Assembly: GCF_024055895.1 (NCBI RefSeq)
Contig: NZ_JAMXLE010000001.1
Span: 1,736,001 to 1,800,000, forward strand
Source of the DNA: Rhizobium sp. L1K21
GTDB taxonomy: Bacteria; Pseudomonadota; Alphaproteobacteria; Rhizobiales; Rhizobiaceae
Reading direction: 5' to 3'
Length of the DNA stretch: 64,000 nucleotides
Shown here piece by piece: positions 28,365 to 35,367 of the stretch. The position numbers and the translations under genes were made by a program. Position 1 is the stretch's first letter, and each line of letters opens with the position of its first letter. The notes under the pieces were generated by a model. That model had not been told where the DNA came from and made no database searches. It saw only the letters and a list, made by a program, of their open reading frames with translations.

Positions 28365-29141
28365 TTGAGCGGATATTTCGGCGACATCATCCGGGCCATG
28401 GGCTTCTTGAGCCGCATCCCCATGCCTTCGGGCTTTTTTGGCGAGGGTGCTTTCGATCTCACCCGCACGGTCAGGGCCTTTCCGGTCGCGGGCTTCATCA
28501 TCAGCCTGCCGGCGGCCTTTGCCTTTTGGCTCTTTCTCATGAGCGATGCCAGCCCCCTGCTCTCGGCCTTTGTCGCTCTTGCCATACAAACGCTCATCAC
28601 CGGCGCGCTGCATGAGGACGGGCTTGCCGATACCGCCGACGGGTTCTGGGGCGGGCGCGACAAGCAGCGTATTCTCGAGATCATGCATGACAGCCGCTCC
28701 GGGGCCTACGGCGTGGCCGGACTTATCCTGTCCTTCGGTCTGCGCGCCAGTGCACTCGCCTCCCTTGCCGAGCAGGTCTTGGCGGCAACAGCAACGCTCA
28801 TTTTTCTGGCCGCGGAAATGCTCTCGCGTTTGGCCATGGTGGTTCATTGGTCACTGACCGTCCCCGCACGCAGCGACGGCGTTGCGGCGTCAGCTGGCCA
28901 ACCGCAGAACGGTGCCGTAGCGCTTGCATCCTTCACCGGCGTCATCCTCGCTTTCCTTTTGTGCATTCCCGTCACCGGTCAGGTCACGACACTCCTTATG
29001 ATCGCCGCTGCCTTTGCTGCTGCTTACGTTTTTTCCGGTCTTACAAAAGGCAAGATTGGCGGTCATACGGGCGATACGCTTGGTGCCTGCCAACAGCTTG
29101 CCGCAATTGCGGTGCTTCTGGTGGCTGCACTGCTTTCATAG
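28365..29141 (+). CDS. cobS: Adenosylcobinamide-GDP ribazoletransferase (cobalamin synthase)
   Basis: Membrane enzyme joining adenosylcobinamide-GDP and alpha-ribazole in the last steps of B12 assembly. 258 residues with about six helices; GFLSRIPMP at the start and LHEDGLADTADGFWGGRDKQRILEIMHDSRSGAYG are diagnostic. Start choice: TTG at 28365, giving MSGYFGDIIRAMGF and preceded by GGGGGAG; GTG at 28356 is the alternative. Supplies cofactor for the B12-dependent reductase NrdJ 7 kb downstream. Confidence 0.93.
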   Translation: MSGYFGDIIRAMGFLSRIPMPSGFFGEGAFDLTRTVRAFPVAGFIISLPAAFAFWLFLMSDASPLLSAFVALAIQTLITGALHEDGLADTADGFWGGRDKQRILEIMHDSRSGAYGVAGLILSFGLRASALASLAEQVLAATATLIFLAAEMLSRLAMVVHWSLTVPARSDGVAASAGQPQNGAVALASFTGVILAFLLCIPVTGQVTTLLMIAAAFAAAYVFSGLTKGKIGGHTGDTLGACQQLAAIAVLLVAALLS

Positions 29142-29150
29142 AAGCTCGCC

Positions 29151-29372
29151 ATGGAATCACCCTGTATCCTCGTCTGCTCGATTGATGACAAAACCGGATT
29201 CTGTTTTGGTTGCGGGCGCACGATTTCGGAAATCGGTTCGTGGGCGAGCCTCACTGATGCCGAACGGCGTGCGATCATGACAGTGTTGCCCGCCCGCATG
29301 GAGACTGTTGAGCGAAGACCGCGTCGTGAAACGAGGCGTCAACGCATCGCGCGCGAAAGGTCGGAGCAATGA
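29151..29372 (+). CDS. DUF1289 family small cysteine protein
   Basis: 73 residues with the DUF1289 core: [30 protein letters not shown], containing four cysteines (C-x3-C, C-x2-C pattern) that probably bind a metal, followed by a basic C-terminal tail rich in arginine. Function unknown. It begins 9 bases after cobS and overlaps the next gene by four bases (ATGA), so it is translationally coupled to the protease. Confidence 0.88.
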   Translation: MESPCILVCSIDDKTGFCFGCGRTISEIGSWASLTDAERRAIMTVLPARMETVERRPRRETRRQRIARERSEQ

Positions 29373-30070
29373 ACCCGCTCGTCCTCGTGCTTGGCATTCT
29401 CGGCGGCGGCCTGCTTCTGCTGATCATCAATCATAACGGTGGCCAGACTTTCGGCATGTCGAACGACGATTTTGCCGATGTCGTCTATCTGGTGCCGATT
29501 GCCGCGATCATCGGGGCGGGTATTCTCGCCTCGCGCGAGCGGCTCGGCCAAAACATCAAATATCTCGGCATCTGGACGCTGATCGCGCTGGTCCTCGTCA
29601 CCGCCTATCTCTACCGCAACGACGCACGCGATGCGGGCATGCGGCTTGCCGCCGAACTTCTTCCCGGCAATCCTTTCGTTCTGACAACGGTGGACGGGCG
29701 CCAGGAGGTGGTGATCCGCAAGCGCCGAGACGGGCATTTCATGCTGGTGGCCGATATCGACAATCAGCCGGTGACCATGCTGGTCGATACCGGTGCCAGC
29801 CAGATCGCGCTCAGTTATGACGATGCAAAACGCATCGGTCTCAACCCCGATCAGCGGACATTCGATCAGCACATCCTGACTGCCAATGGCCCAGCGCTTG
29901 CGGCCAAGGCCACCGTCCCGCAAATTGCCATCGGTCCCATTGTGCGCAAGGATGTCGCCGTCAACATTGTTCCAGAAGGTGCCCTGCACCAAAGCCTTCT
30001 CGGCATGAACTTCCTGTCCAGCCTTTCATCCATCCGCATGGAGCCGGACGAGATGCGGCTTACGGATTAG
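29369..30070 (+). CDS. TIGR02281-type clan AA aspartic protease
   Basis: 233 residues: three hydrophobic helices in the first 85 residues, then a single retropepsin-like domain (about 95-230) with the catalytic motif [13 protein letters not shown] and a second strand [10 protein letters not shown]. One DTG per chain implies a dimeric protease facing the periplasm. It follows DUF1289 with a four-base overlap, a pairing conserved in Rhizobiales. Substrates unknown. Confidence 0.88.
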   Translation: MNPLVLVLGILGGGLLLLIINHNGGQTFGMSNDDFADVVYLVPIAAIIGAGILASRERLGQNIKYLGIWTLIALVLVTAYLYRNDARDAGMRLAAELLPGNPFVLTTVDGRQEVVIRKRRDGHFMLVADIDNQPVTMLVDTGASQIALSYDDAKRIGLNPDQRTFDQHILTANGPALAAKATVPQIAIGPIVRKDVAVNIVPEGALHQSLLGMNFLSSLSSIRMEPDEMRLTD

Positions 30071-30302
30071 ATTGAATGATCCTCGCAACCGAGGCACAAT
30101 CACCTACTCCCGTTGTTTTTTGATGCTTCGCCGAGGCGCATATCACTAATTTCAGCTAGTCAGTCTTTAAACACGGTTAATGAAGTCTTCTCCAATATCT
30201 GAAGTCGGAAATTCGGCATGAACGAGACCGAAAACAGCCGTTGGAGACGGAGCGTTTCCGCCCCGGCGATCATTGGAAGCCGACAAACAGGAAAGACTGA
30301 CG

Positions 30303-30878
30303 ATGAAACTCCATCGAGTTCTCGCATTGGCGCTTCTTTCGCACGGTGCTGCATTTCCGGCTTTTGGTGAAGAGGCTCATGTCGCGCACGCAACGGAATT
30401 CATGAACATGCAGGTCAAACCATGGCTGTCCGATCCGGTGGTCATCGATGCTATCCTCGCACAGAACCGAAATCACGCCGGCCTCAATCAAGCCGGAATT
30501 GAAGCTTTGGACGAGGCATGGCGCAAGGAAGTGCACGAAGGTCCGTCCGACATGATCAATGGCGTTCTCTCGACGGAGCTTTCGAAGTTCCTCATGGAGA
30601 AGCAGGAGGCCGCCGGCGGCACGATCACCGAAATCTTCGTCATGGATAACAGGGGCCTCAATGTCGGACAGAGCGAAATAACCTCGGATTACTGGCAAGG
30701 TGACGAGGCCAAATTCCAGAAAACGTTCGGCACGGGAACCGATGTGCTCTTTGTCGATCAAGCAGAGAAGGACGCATCCACCCAGCAGATTCAATCGCAG
30801 GTCTCGATGACGATTACCGACGCCGGCGGAACACCCATCGGCGCGATCACAGTGGGTATCCGCGTTGGCGCGCTTTGA
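30303..30878 (+). CDS. Secreted cache/PAS-like sensory-domain protein
   Basis: 191 residues: signal peptide (MKLHRVLALALLSHGAAFPA) then a soluble domain whose text EIFVMDNRGLNVGQSEITSDYWQGDEAKFQKTF and final ITDAGGTPIGAITVGIRV look like an extracytoplasmic single-cache ligand domain normally found in front of chemoreceptors or diguanylate cyclases, here on its own. The start at 30303 follows CAGGAAAGA; a start at 30273 would add ten residues before the signal. It is monocistronic with a 230-base upstream region. A periplasmic sensing accessory is a guess. Confidence 0.65.
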   Translation: MKLHRVLALALLSHGAAFPAFGEEAHVAHATEFMNMQVKPWLSDPVVIDAILAQNRNHAGLNQAGIEALDEAWRKEVHEGPSDMINGVLSTELSKFLMEKQEAAGGTITEIFVMDNRGLNVGQSEITSDYWQGDEAKFQKTFGTGTDVLFVDQAEKDASTQQIQSQVSMTITDAGGTPIGAITVGIRVGAL

Positions 30879-30913
30879 CTGCACGTAAAGACAGTCCGCA
30901 GGGTCAGGCCGTT

Positions 30914-31663
30914 CTAACCATTCCGCAACATGGATTCCGCCAGAGCCGGTGAGATTCGGTATATTGCCTTGAGCAATCTCGTCTTGCCCACCCAAATCTC
31001 CTCCCGCCCGCGGATCAGCCCCCGTATCACCTCTTTGGCGGCGGCGTCCGGGGTCAGCTTTCCCTTGCCCCTGCCCGCCGTCATGCCGGTTTCCACCAGC
31101 GCCATGATCACGTCAGTCACCTGGATGGTCGTTCCAGCGTCTTCCGCCTGATAGCGTAGGGCCTTCGTAAAGGCGCGCAGGCCTGCCTTGTTGGCGCAAT
31201 AAACCGGCGCGGACTTCTTCGGCACAAGCCCGAGCGCGGAGGAGATATTGACGATTGCCGCCTGTGGCTCCTGCCGCAGAAGCGGGATCATCGCGGCGCA
31301 TATATCGACAACGGCGTTGAAATTCACCTCCGTCTCGATGCGTGCGGTCTGCGCAATCGTGTCCGGGTCTGTTGAAAAGAAATCGATCTGCTCCTGAATG
31401 CCGGCATTGTTGATCACGACAGAGATGTCACTATGTTCATCGCGAATGCGCCGGCAAAGCGCGGTCACATCCTGTGGATTGGCAAAATCCGCCACAATGG
31501 CGCTCACCCGGCCCGGATGTTCAGCGCAGACAGCATCAAGCCGCGCGCGATTGCGCCCGCTGATCACCACGTTGGCACCCGCTGAAACCAACTCCGCCGT
31601 CAGCGCCCGGCCAATGCCTGCGCTACCGCCCGTCACCAATACCTTTCGACCTTCAAACCGCAT
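30914..31663 (-). CDS. Short-chain dehydrogenase/reductase (DltE-like)
   Basis: 249-residue SDR: cofactor loop TGGSAGIGRAL, NNAGIQ, catalytic serine in NISSALGLVPK and YxxxK as YCANKAGL. The ATG at 31663 begins MRFEGRKVLVTGG; a long open frame upstream to 31906 is antisense read-through of other sequence and was rejected. It overlaps the darcynin gene by 11 bases and forms a two-gene operon with it, divergent from a TetR regulator. Substrate unknown. Confidence 0.9.
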   Translation of the reverse strand: MRFEGRKVLVTGGSAGIGRALTAELVSAGANVVISGRNRARLDAVCAEHPGRVSAIVADFANPQDVTALCRRIRDEHSDISVVINNAGIQEQIDFFSTDPDTIAQTARIETEVNFNAVVDICAAMIPLLRQEPQAAIVNISSALGLVPKKSAPVYCANKAGLRAFTKALRYQAEDAGTTIQVTDVIMALVETGMTAGRGKGKLTPDAAAKEVIRGLIRGREEIWVGKTRLLKAIYRISPALAESMLRNG

Positions 31664-31997
31664 GTGCTGCCTCGCTCTTTTCGAATTGCGCAAAACCGTC
31701 TTCGATTGCGGGAATGATCGCCACGACATCAAAATAGGGAACAGCGAAGAAAGGCGTGTCGCGCAGCCGTTCAATCGTGAAATAATAGTCGCCGAGGCTG
31801 CCTGTTTCGAAGACCGCCACATCGCTGCAAAAGGCGCTGAATGCTTCGGCGTCGAAGTGCCGATGGTTGACATTGAGTCCAGCCATCGCCGTTTCAAGCG
31901 CCTCACCGGCGATACGGCTGCGTTCGTCGCGTGTCAGCCGCAGCCATTCGGGCCTGGCCGTCAAAAGCATGAAGATCGTGTATTTTGCAGAAGGCAT
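31653..31997 (-). CDS. Darcynin-like small protein
   Basis: 114 residues, starting MPSAKYTIFMLLTARPEWL and containing FDAEAFSAFCSDVAVFE and DYYFTIERLRDTPFF. The pattern fits the darcynin family (PF17074, unknown function), probably a ferredoxin-like alpha/beta dimer; the assignment is from recalled family features. Upstream gene of the SDR operon and adjacent to a divergent TetR regulator that likely controls both. Confidence 0.7.
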   Translation of the reverse strand: MPSAKYTIFMLLTARPEWLRLTRDERSRIAGEALETAMAGLNVNHRHFDAEAFSAFCSDVAVFETGSLGDYYFTIERLRDTPFFAVPYFDVVAIIPAIEDGFAQFEKSEAAHAV

Positions 31998-32039
31998 CAG
32001 CCGCTCCTTTGTTGCACTGGATTACGGCCAGGAGTATAC

Positions 32040-32051
32040 GAGTAATAACTC
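32040..32051. promoter_or_regulatory. Candidate TetR operator
   Basis: GAGT-AATA-ACTC, an inverted repeat in the 74-base gap between the divergent darcynin and tetR genes, immediately preceded by a related GAGTATAC. Position and symmetry suit a local TetR operator; arms are short, so this is tentative. Confidence 0.3.
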
Positions 32052-32071
32052 ACATTCTGGACTCGCATTCC

Positions 32072-32683
32072 ATGTCGACCGACCGTGCTGCCATTCATCC
32101 GCGCAAAATGCCCGTTCAGCGGCGTTCCATGGCTGCCGTCGATGCCATTTACGAAGCCTCTGCTCGCATTTTGGAAGAGTCCGGATTGGCCGCGCTCAAC
32201 ACCAATCTTGCAGCCGAGCGCGCCGGTGTCAGCGTCGGCTCGCTCTACCAGTATTTTCCCTCCAAGGAGGCTATTCTGGCAGGCCTGCTTCACCGCAAGC
32301 GCCAAGAGCTTCTGGCCGATATGCGACGTGTGGCGGCAGATCATCGCGCACTTTCGCTTGAAACGGTTGTCGAACGCCTGCTCAATGCGGCCTTGCGCCA
32401 TTATCTGGAGCGGCCTGTCCTTTCCAGAACACTGGAATATGCCGAAGCCTATCTGCCGCTTGATCAGGAGACGGCGCAGCTTAAGGCGGAAATCGGTGGC
32501 GAGATCGCAAAGGTTCTCGCCGACAGAGATATCGCCAATGCGACCCTTGCCGCGCGTGACATCGTCGGCATGGCGCGCGGCATGATGGATGCGTCCAGCC
32601 AGGCAGGCGACAGTGATGCGTCAGCCTTGATTACGCGCATTAAAGCGGCTGTCCTCGGCTATCTCGACCGCATGCGCGGTTAA
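32072..32683 (+). CDS. TetR-family transcriptional regulator
   Basis: 203 residues. N-terminal helix-turn-helix with AVDAIYEASARILEESG and AERAGVSVGSLYQYFPSKEAIL, the typical TetR DNA-binding signature, followed by a helical ligand domain. The first in-frame ATG giving a sensible N-terminus is at 32072; no clear ribosome-binding site precedes it. Divergent from the darcynin-SDR operon, so probably its repressor. Confidence 0.88.
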   Translation: MSTDRAAIHPRKMPVQRRSMAAVDAIYEASARILEESGLAALNTNLAAERAGVSVGSLYQYFPSKEAILAGLLHRKRQELLADMRRVAADHRALSLETVVERLLNAALRHYLERPVLSRTLEYAEAYLPLDQETAQLKAEIGGEIAKVLADRDIANATLAARDIVGMARGMMDASSQAGDSDASALITRIKAAVLGYLDRMRG

Positions 32684-32725
32684 CGCCGGAGCGCCGATTT
32701 CTGGCCACGCGCTCCTGCCGCAACA

Positions 32726-33316
32726 TCAACTCAGAACCTCGAAGTCCACATATATCAGCCATGTATGGGTCAAGATCGCGGCGAGCAGCACGAACCATTG
32801 ATACCGCTCGTTTTTGATGCGGATCGCGGCGAGCATCAGGATGACCATGCCGATCTGGCGAACCGGATAGAGCACGCCCACCGTTCCGAAATACTCATAA
32901 CCCTTCATCATCGTATCGGCGATATCGACGAGGAAGATCAGTGACAAAAGGCCGTATATCCAGCCCTTCCGTTCGTGAAAGTAGTCCTGATAGCCCTCAT
33001 ATTCCTCCATCTTGTCGGGATAGAGGATCTAGGAGACGAAGAAGAAAAGCGCGGCATAAAAGAGCACGAAGACATATTTGTCGAATGTCCAGCGCGGCAA
33101 TTTCGCCAGCGAGAATTCAAACCACCAGAAATGAACGACCGCGAGAAAGAGAAATATGGTCCAGCCGATGTGGATGCCATAGACCTGATCACGCTTTGGA
33201 TGCTGAACGAAACGCGCCGCGCCATTGAGAAGCCGTGCAATGCTGAGGCCGGTCACCATGCCGATGATGATTCGCACATGGGTAAATTCGGCAAGCGTTG
33301 AAGCAGCAGTTTCCAT
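32726..33316 (-). pseudogene. Membrane protein gene interrupted by an in-frame amber codon
   Basis: From the ATG at 33316 the frame encodes METAASTLAEFTHVRIIIGM and three further hydrophobic segments, then meets TAG at 33031-33029. The same frame continues without shift as ILYPDKMEEYEGYQ through four more hydrophobic segments to a stop at 32726. Both halves have coherent membrane-protein character, and hydrophobic FFFVS runs straight into ILYP across the stop, so this looks like one roughly 196-codon gene broken by a single substitution. I know similar uncharacterised Rhizobiales proteins only vaguely. A sequencing error is the main alternative; a downstream restart at 33010 is possible. Confidence 0.75.
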
Positions 33317-33490
33317 TATATCGTCCCCCGGAAGGGCCGCGCAGCGATGCAGTTGTGCCACTACATGCATTTCCCGCGGCCATGTCGAGACGATTTTAAG
33401 GCGCAAGGCTTAAGTTTTGCCAAAATTCTCGCGAACCAAAGTCCGATCTTTGCGTTGTCTACGCGTAATCCAGCTCTTTAAGGACTTTCA

Positions 33491-34165
33491 ATGACTTTCA
33501 CCCGACGCCACTTCATGCTTGCCGCACCTTTTGTTCTGTCCGGATGCGTTTCTGAGAGGCGTTCGGCACAGGTTGCGCCAAAGCCACGGGAAGACCCCTA
33601 TTACCGCAACATGTATGCGGCCATCGAAACCGAACCATTTCCGGTTCCCGCCGTCGATCTCAGTTACATCAAACCAAAATTTTACCGGCAGCTCGTCAAC
33701 TATCAGCCGATCAACGATGTCCCCGGCACCATTGTCGTCGATCCGTCGGAGCGGTTTGCTTATCTGCTGATGGACAATGGCCAATCACTTCGCTATGGCG
33801 TCGGTGTGGCGCGTGAGCAGGCATTCAGCCTCACAGGAGAAGCGCGCATTGCGCGCAAGGCGGCTTGGCCGTCCTGGCGCCCCACTCAGAGCATGATCAA
33901 ACGTGAGCCAGACCGTTACGGTCCGCTGGCAGATGGTCTTCCGGGCGGCACGCAAAATCCGCTTGGCGCACGCGCCCTCTATCTCTACCGCAACGGCGAG
34001 GACACGCTTTACCGTCTGCATGGCACAATCGAGCCCTGGACCATCGGCACCATGGTGTCGTCCGGCTGCGTGCGCTTCCTCAATCAGGATATCATCGACC
34101 TCTACGATCGCGTTCCCGTCGGCACGCGTGTCGTCATTCTTCCAGCAAGCGGCCCGGTGGTCTGA
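33491..34165 (+). CDS. L,D-transpeptidase (YkuD/ErfK family)
   Basis: 224 residues. The N-terminus has twin arginines and a lipobox (TRRHFMLAAPFVLSGC), suggesting a lipidated periplasmic enzyme. The YkuD domain covers about 75-222, with HGTIEPWTIG and the catalytic SSGCVRF cysteine motif. Such enzymes make 3-3 peptidoglycan cross-links or attach lipoproteins or outer-membrane proteins to the wall; Rhizobiales carry many paralogues, so the exact role is open. Confidence 0.93.
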   Translation: MTFTRRHFMLAAPFVLSGCVSERRSAQVAPKPREDPYYRNMYAAIETEPFPVPAVDLSYIKPKFYRQLVNYQPINDVPGTIVVDPSERFAYLLMDNGQSLRYGVGVAREQAFSLTGEARIARKAAWPSWRPTQSMIKREPDRYGPLADGLPGGTQNPLGARALYLYRNGEDTLYRLHGTIEPWTIGTMVSSGCVRFLNQDIIDLYDRVPVGTRVVILPASGPVV

Positions 34166-34191
34166 GCCGGATCAAGAGCTCCAGGAATCAA

Positions 34192-34223
34192 GAAACCGCG
34201 CGAGATTTTCGCGCGGTTTCTCC
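34192..34223. terminator. Hairpin between convergent genes
   Basis: GAAACCGCGCGA (34192-34203) pairs with TCGCGCGGTTTC (34209-34220), a perfect 12-base stem. The following T run is weak on both strands, so termination may serve either gene. Confidence 0.65.
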
Positions 34224-34263
34224 ATTCGATATGGTGGAACGCCCAATCTACCAAGTCGTCAGT

Positions 34264-34641
34264 TCAGGCAATCGCCGGCTTTCTTGTTTTGAAAACGATA
34301 AAGAGAAACAGCGCCAGCGAGAGAACGGTCAGGAAGGAGCCGGCAATGGCAAGCACTTCCGTCACTTCCCTGATGGCCAGCGCAATGCCCGGCACGATCA
34401 GCCACAGCCCGATTGTGGCAATGGCAAAGTGCACTTTGGCCAGCCCGCTTTCGCCCGCTTCCGGAACGAGATGATAGTAGATACCGAACATGCCCATCGT
34501 CACCCAGCCGATCAAGTTCAGGTGCGCATGCACCGGCGCGAACGAATGATCCTGGCTGGCAGACATTTCAATGCCCAAAATCATGCCCGCCAGCACATAG
34601 ATGACGGCAGACACAAAGAATAAGAATGCGATTCCCCTCAT
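34264..34641 (-). CDS. Small Cox1-like (haem-copper oxidase subunit I-like) membrane protein
   Basis: 125 residues with four hydrophobic helices. The segments PVHAHLNLIGWV, IYYHLVP and KVHFAIA resemble helices of haem-copper oxidase/NorB subunit I, yet the protein is about a quarter of a normal subunit. Such stand-alone proteins are annotated as 'cytochrome c oxidase' in rhizobia without evidence of activity. The ATG at 34641 has GGAGGGGG just upstream; an earlier start at 34752 lacks one. No other oxidase subunits are nearby. Confidence 0.7.
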   Translation of the reverse strand: MRGIAFLFFVSAVIYVLAGMILGIEMSASQDHSFAPVHAHLNLIGWVTMGMFGIYYHLVPEAGESGLAKVHFAIATIGLWLIVPGIALAIREVTEVLAIAGSFLTVLSLALFLFIVFKTRKPAIA

Positions 34642-34939
34642 TTCCCCCTCCCAGGGTGAACTCAACCAAGCGAATATATCAATTATCAATTCCCCATCAA
34701 TATGTTGTTGCAGGGCCGCTGCTGAAGCGCCATCAGGGGCTATATCTTCCACTCAGACCGTGCGCCGCTGAGACGATGCAACATGCTGCGCACTCTGTGG
34801 AATAATCGGGCGCGTCCCCTCGCTTTTTACCCCTCAAATTTCAGATAGAGCCTCGCCGTCGGCATCATTTTCGAGACACGCTTTGCCAAGCCTCTGAAAA
34901 TTGGGCGGTATTTTTTTCTCCCCGTTTTCCACAACCCCC

Positions 34940-34955
34940 ACACAACATATTGGGC
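34940..34955. promoter_or_regulatory. NrdR-box-like site
   Basis: ACACAACATATTGGGC agrees at 13 of 16 positions with the NrdR consensus ACACWATATATTGTGT. NrdR is the ATP/dATP-sensing repressor of ribonucleotide reductase genes, so position upstream of nrdJ makes sense. It lies about 430 bases before the start codon, far from the promoter-like patch at 35162-35200, and a clear second box is not visible. Confidence 0.35.
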
Positions 34956-35243
34956 TTAGTAAATCTGTCACAAACTAGCCCTTGACCGAATCGGATCAAA
35001 CGAACACCATGGTTTTTACGTTGCGGCGGCGGCGCGATCGGAAACGTTTAAAGGCCGGTCAATCACGAAAAAAGGGCGAACTCATCAAGAGGCGCATGCG
35101 CGGATGAACTGCGTGGTGCCAAGGGGTTTTTTCGTGTCTGCAATCCGCTGAAACGCATGTTTTGGGGCTGGCAATTTTAAGCTGTTAATACTATATTTAG
35201 TTATTTGCAGCGAACCTCTCCACAAGATACAGGAGAAGACCAA

Positions 35244-35273
35244 ATGAGTCTCTCTCCTCAAAACAGGGACTGA
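35244..35273 (+). CDS. Upstream micro-ORF in nrdJ leader
   Basis: ATG through TGA encodes MSLSPQNRD. AGGAGA is seven bases before the ATG, a better ribosome-binding site than the one before nrdJ itself. It ends 94 bases before nrdJ. It could be a leader peptide coupling translation to reductase expression, or chance; the strength and spacing of the site make it worth listing. Confidence 0.4.
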   Translation: MSLSPQNRD

Positions 35274-35367
35274 GCTTTCGGCTGCGCGGGCAACCAACGT
35301 GGCCGGATCGGGGAAACTTGTGTCCGCCGTTTGGGTGGGCCGCGGCAACTTATAGGACAGATTAAAG

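Larger units (their letters stand above)
34642..35367. other. Long non-coding region upstream of nrdJ
   Basis: No protein gene of normal length is credible here. Contents: three ATCAAT direct repeats just upstream of the Cox1-like gene (34676-34701), a NrdR-box-like sequence at 34940, an AT-rich promoter-like patch near 35162-35200 (TTGGGG, then TACTATAT), and a nine-codon ORF with a strong ribosome-binding site at 35244. I looked for a cobalamin riboswitch because NrdJ uses B12 and did not find its conserved boxes. Confidence 0.6.

Noticed and set aside
31664-31906. N-terminal extension of the SDR protein by 81 residues
   Set aside because: It overlaps the darcynin gene in another frame; the canonical SDR N-terminus starts at 31663.
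34982-34999. FNR-like box TTGACC...GGATCAA upstream of nrdJ
   Set aside because: Half sites are ten bases apart instead of six, outside FNR/FixK spacing.
34642-35367. Possible cobalamin riboswitch before nrdJ (and in the cobT/cobS gap)
   Set aside because: GGTGCC occurs near 35112, but the AAAAGGGAA, GCCACTG and B12-box order is missing.
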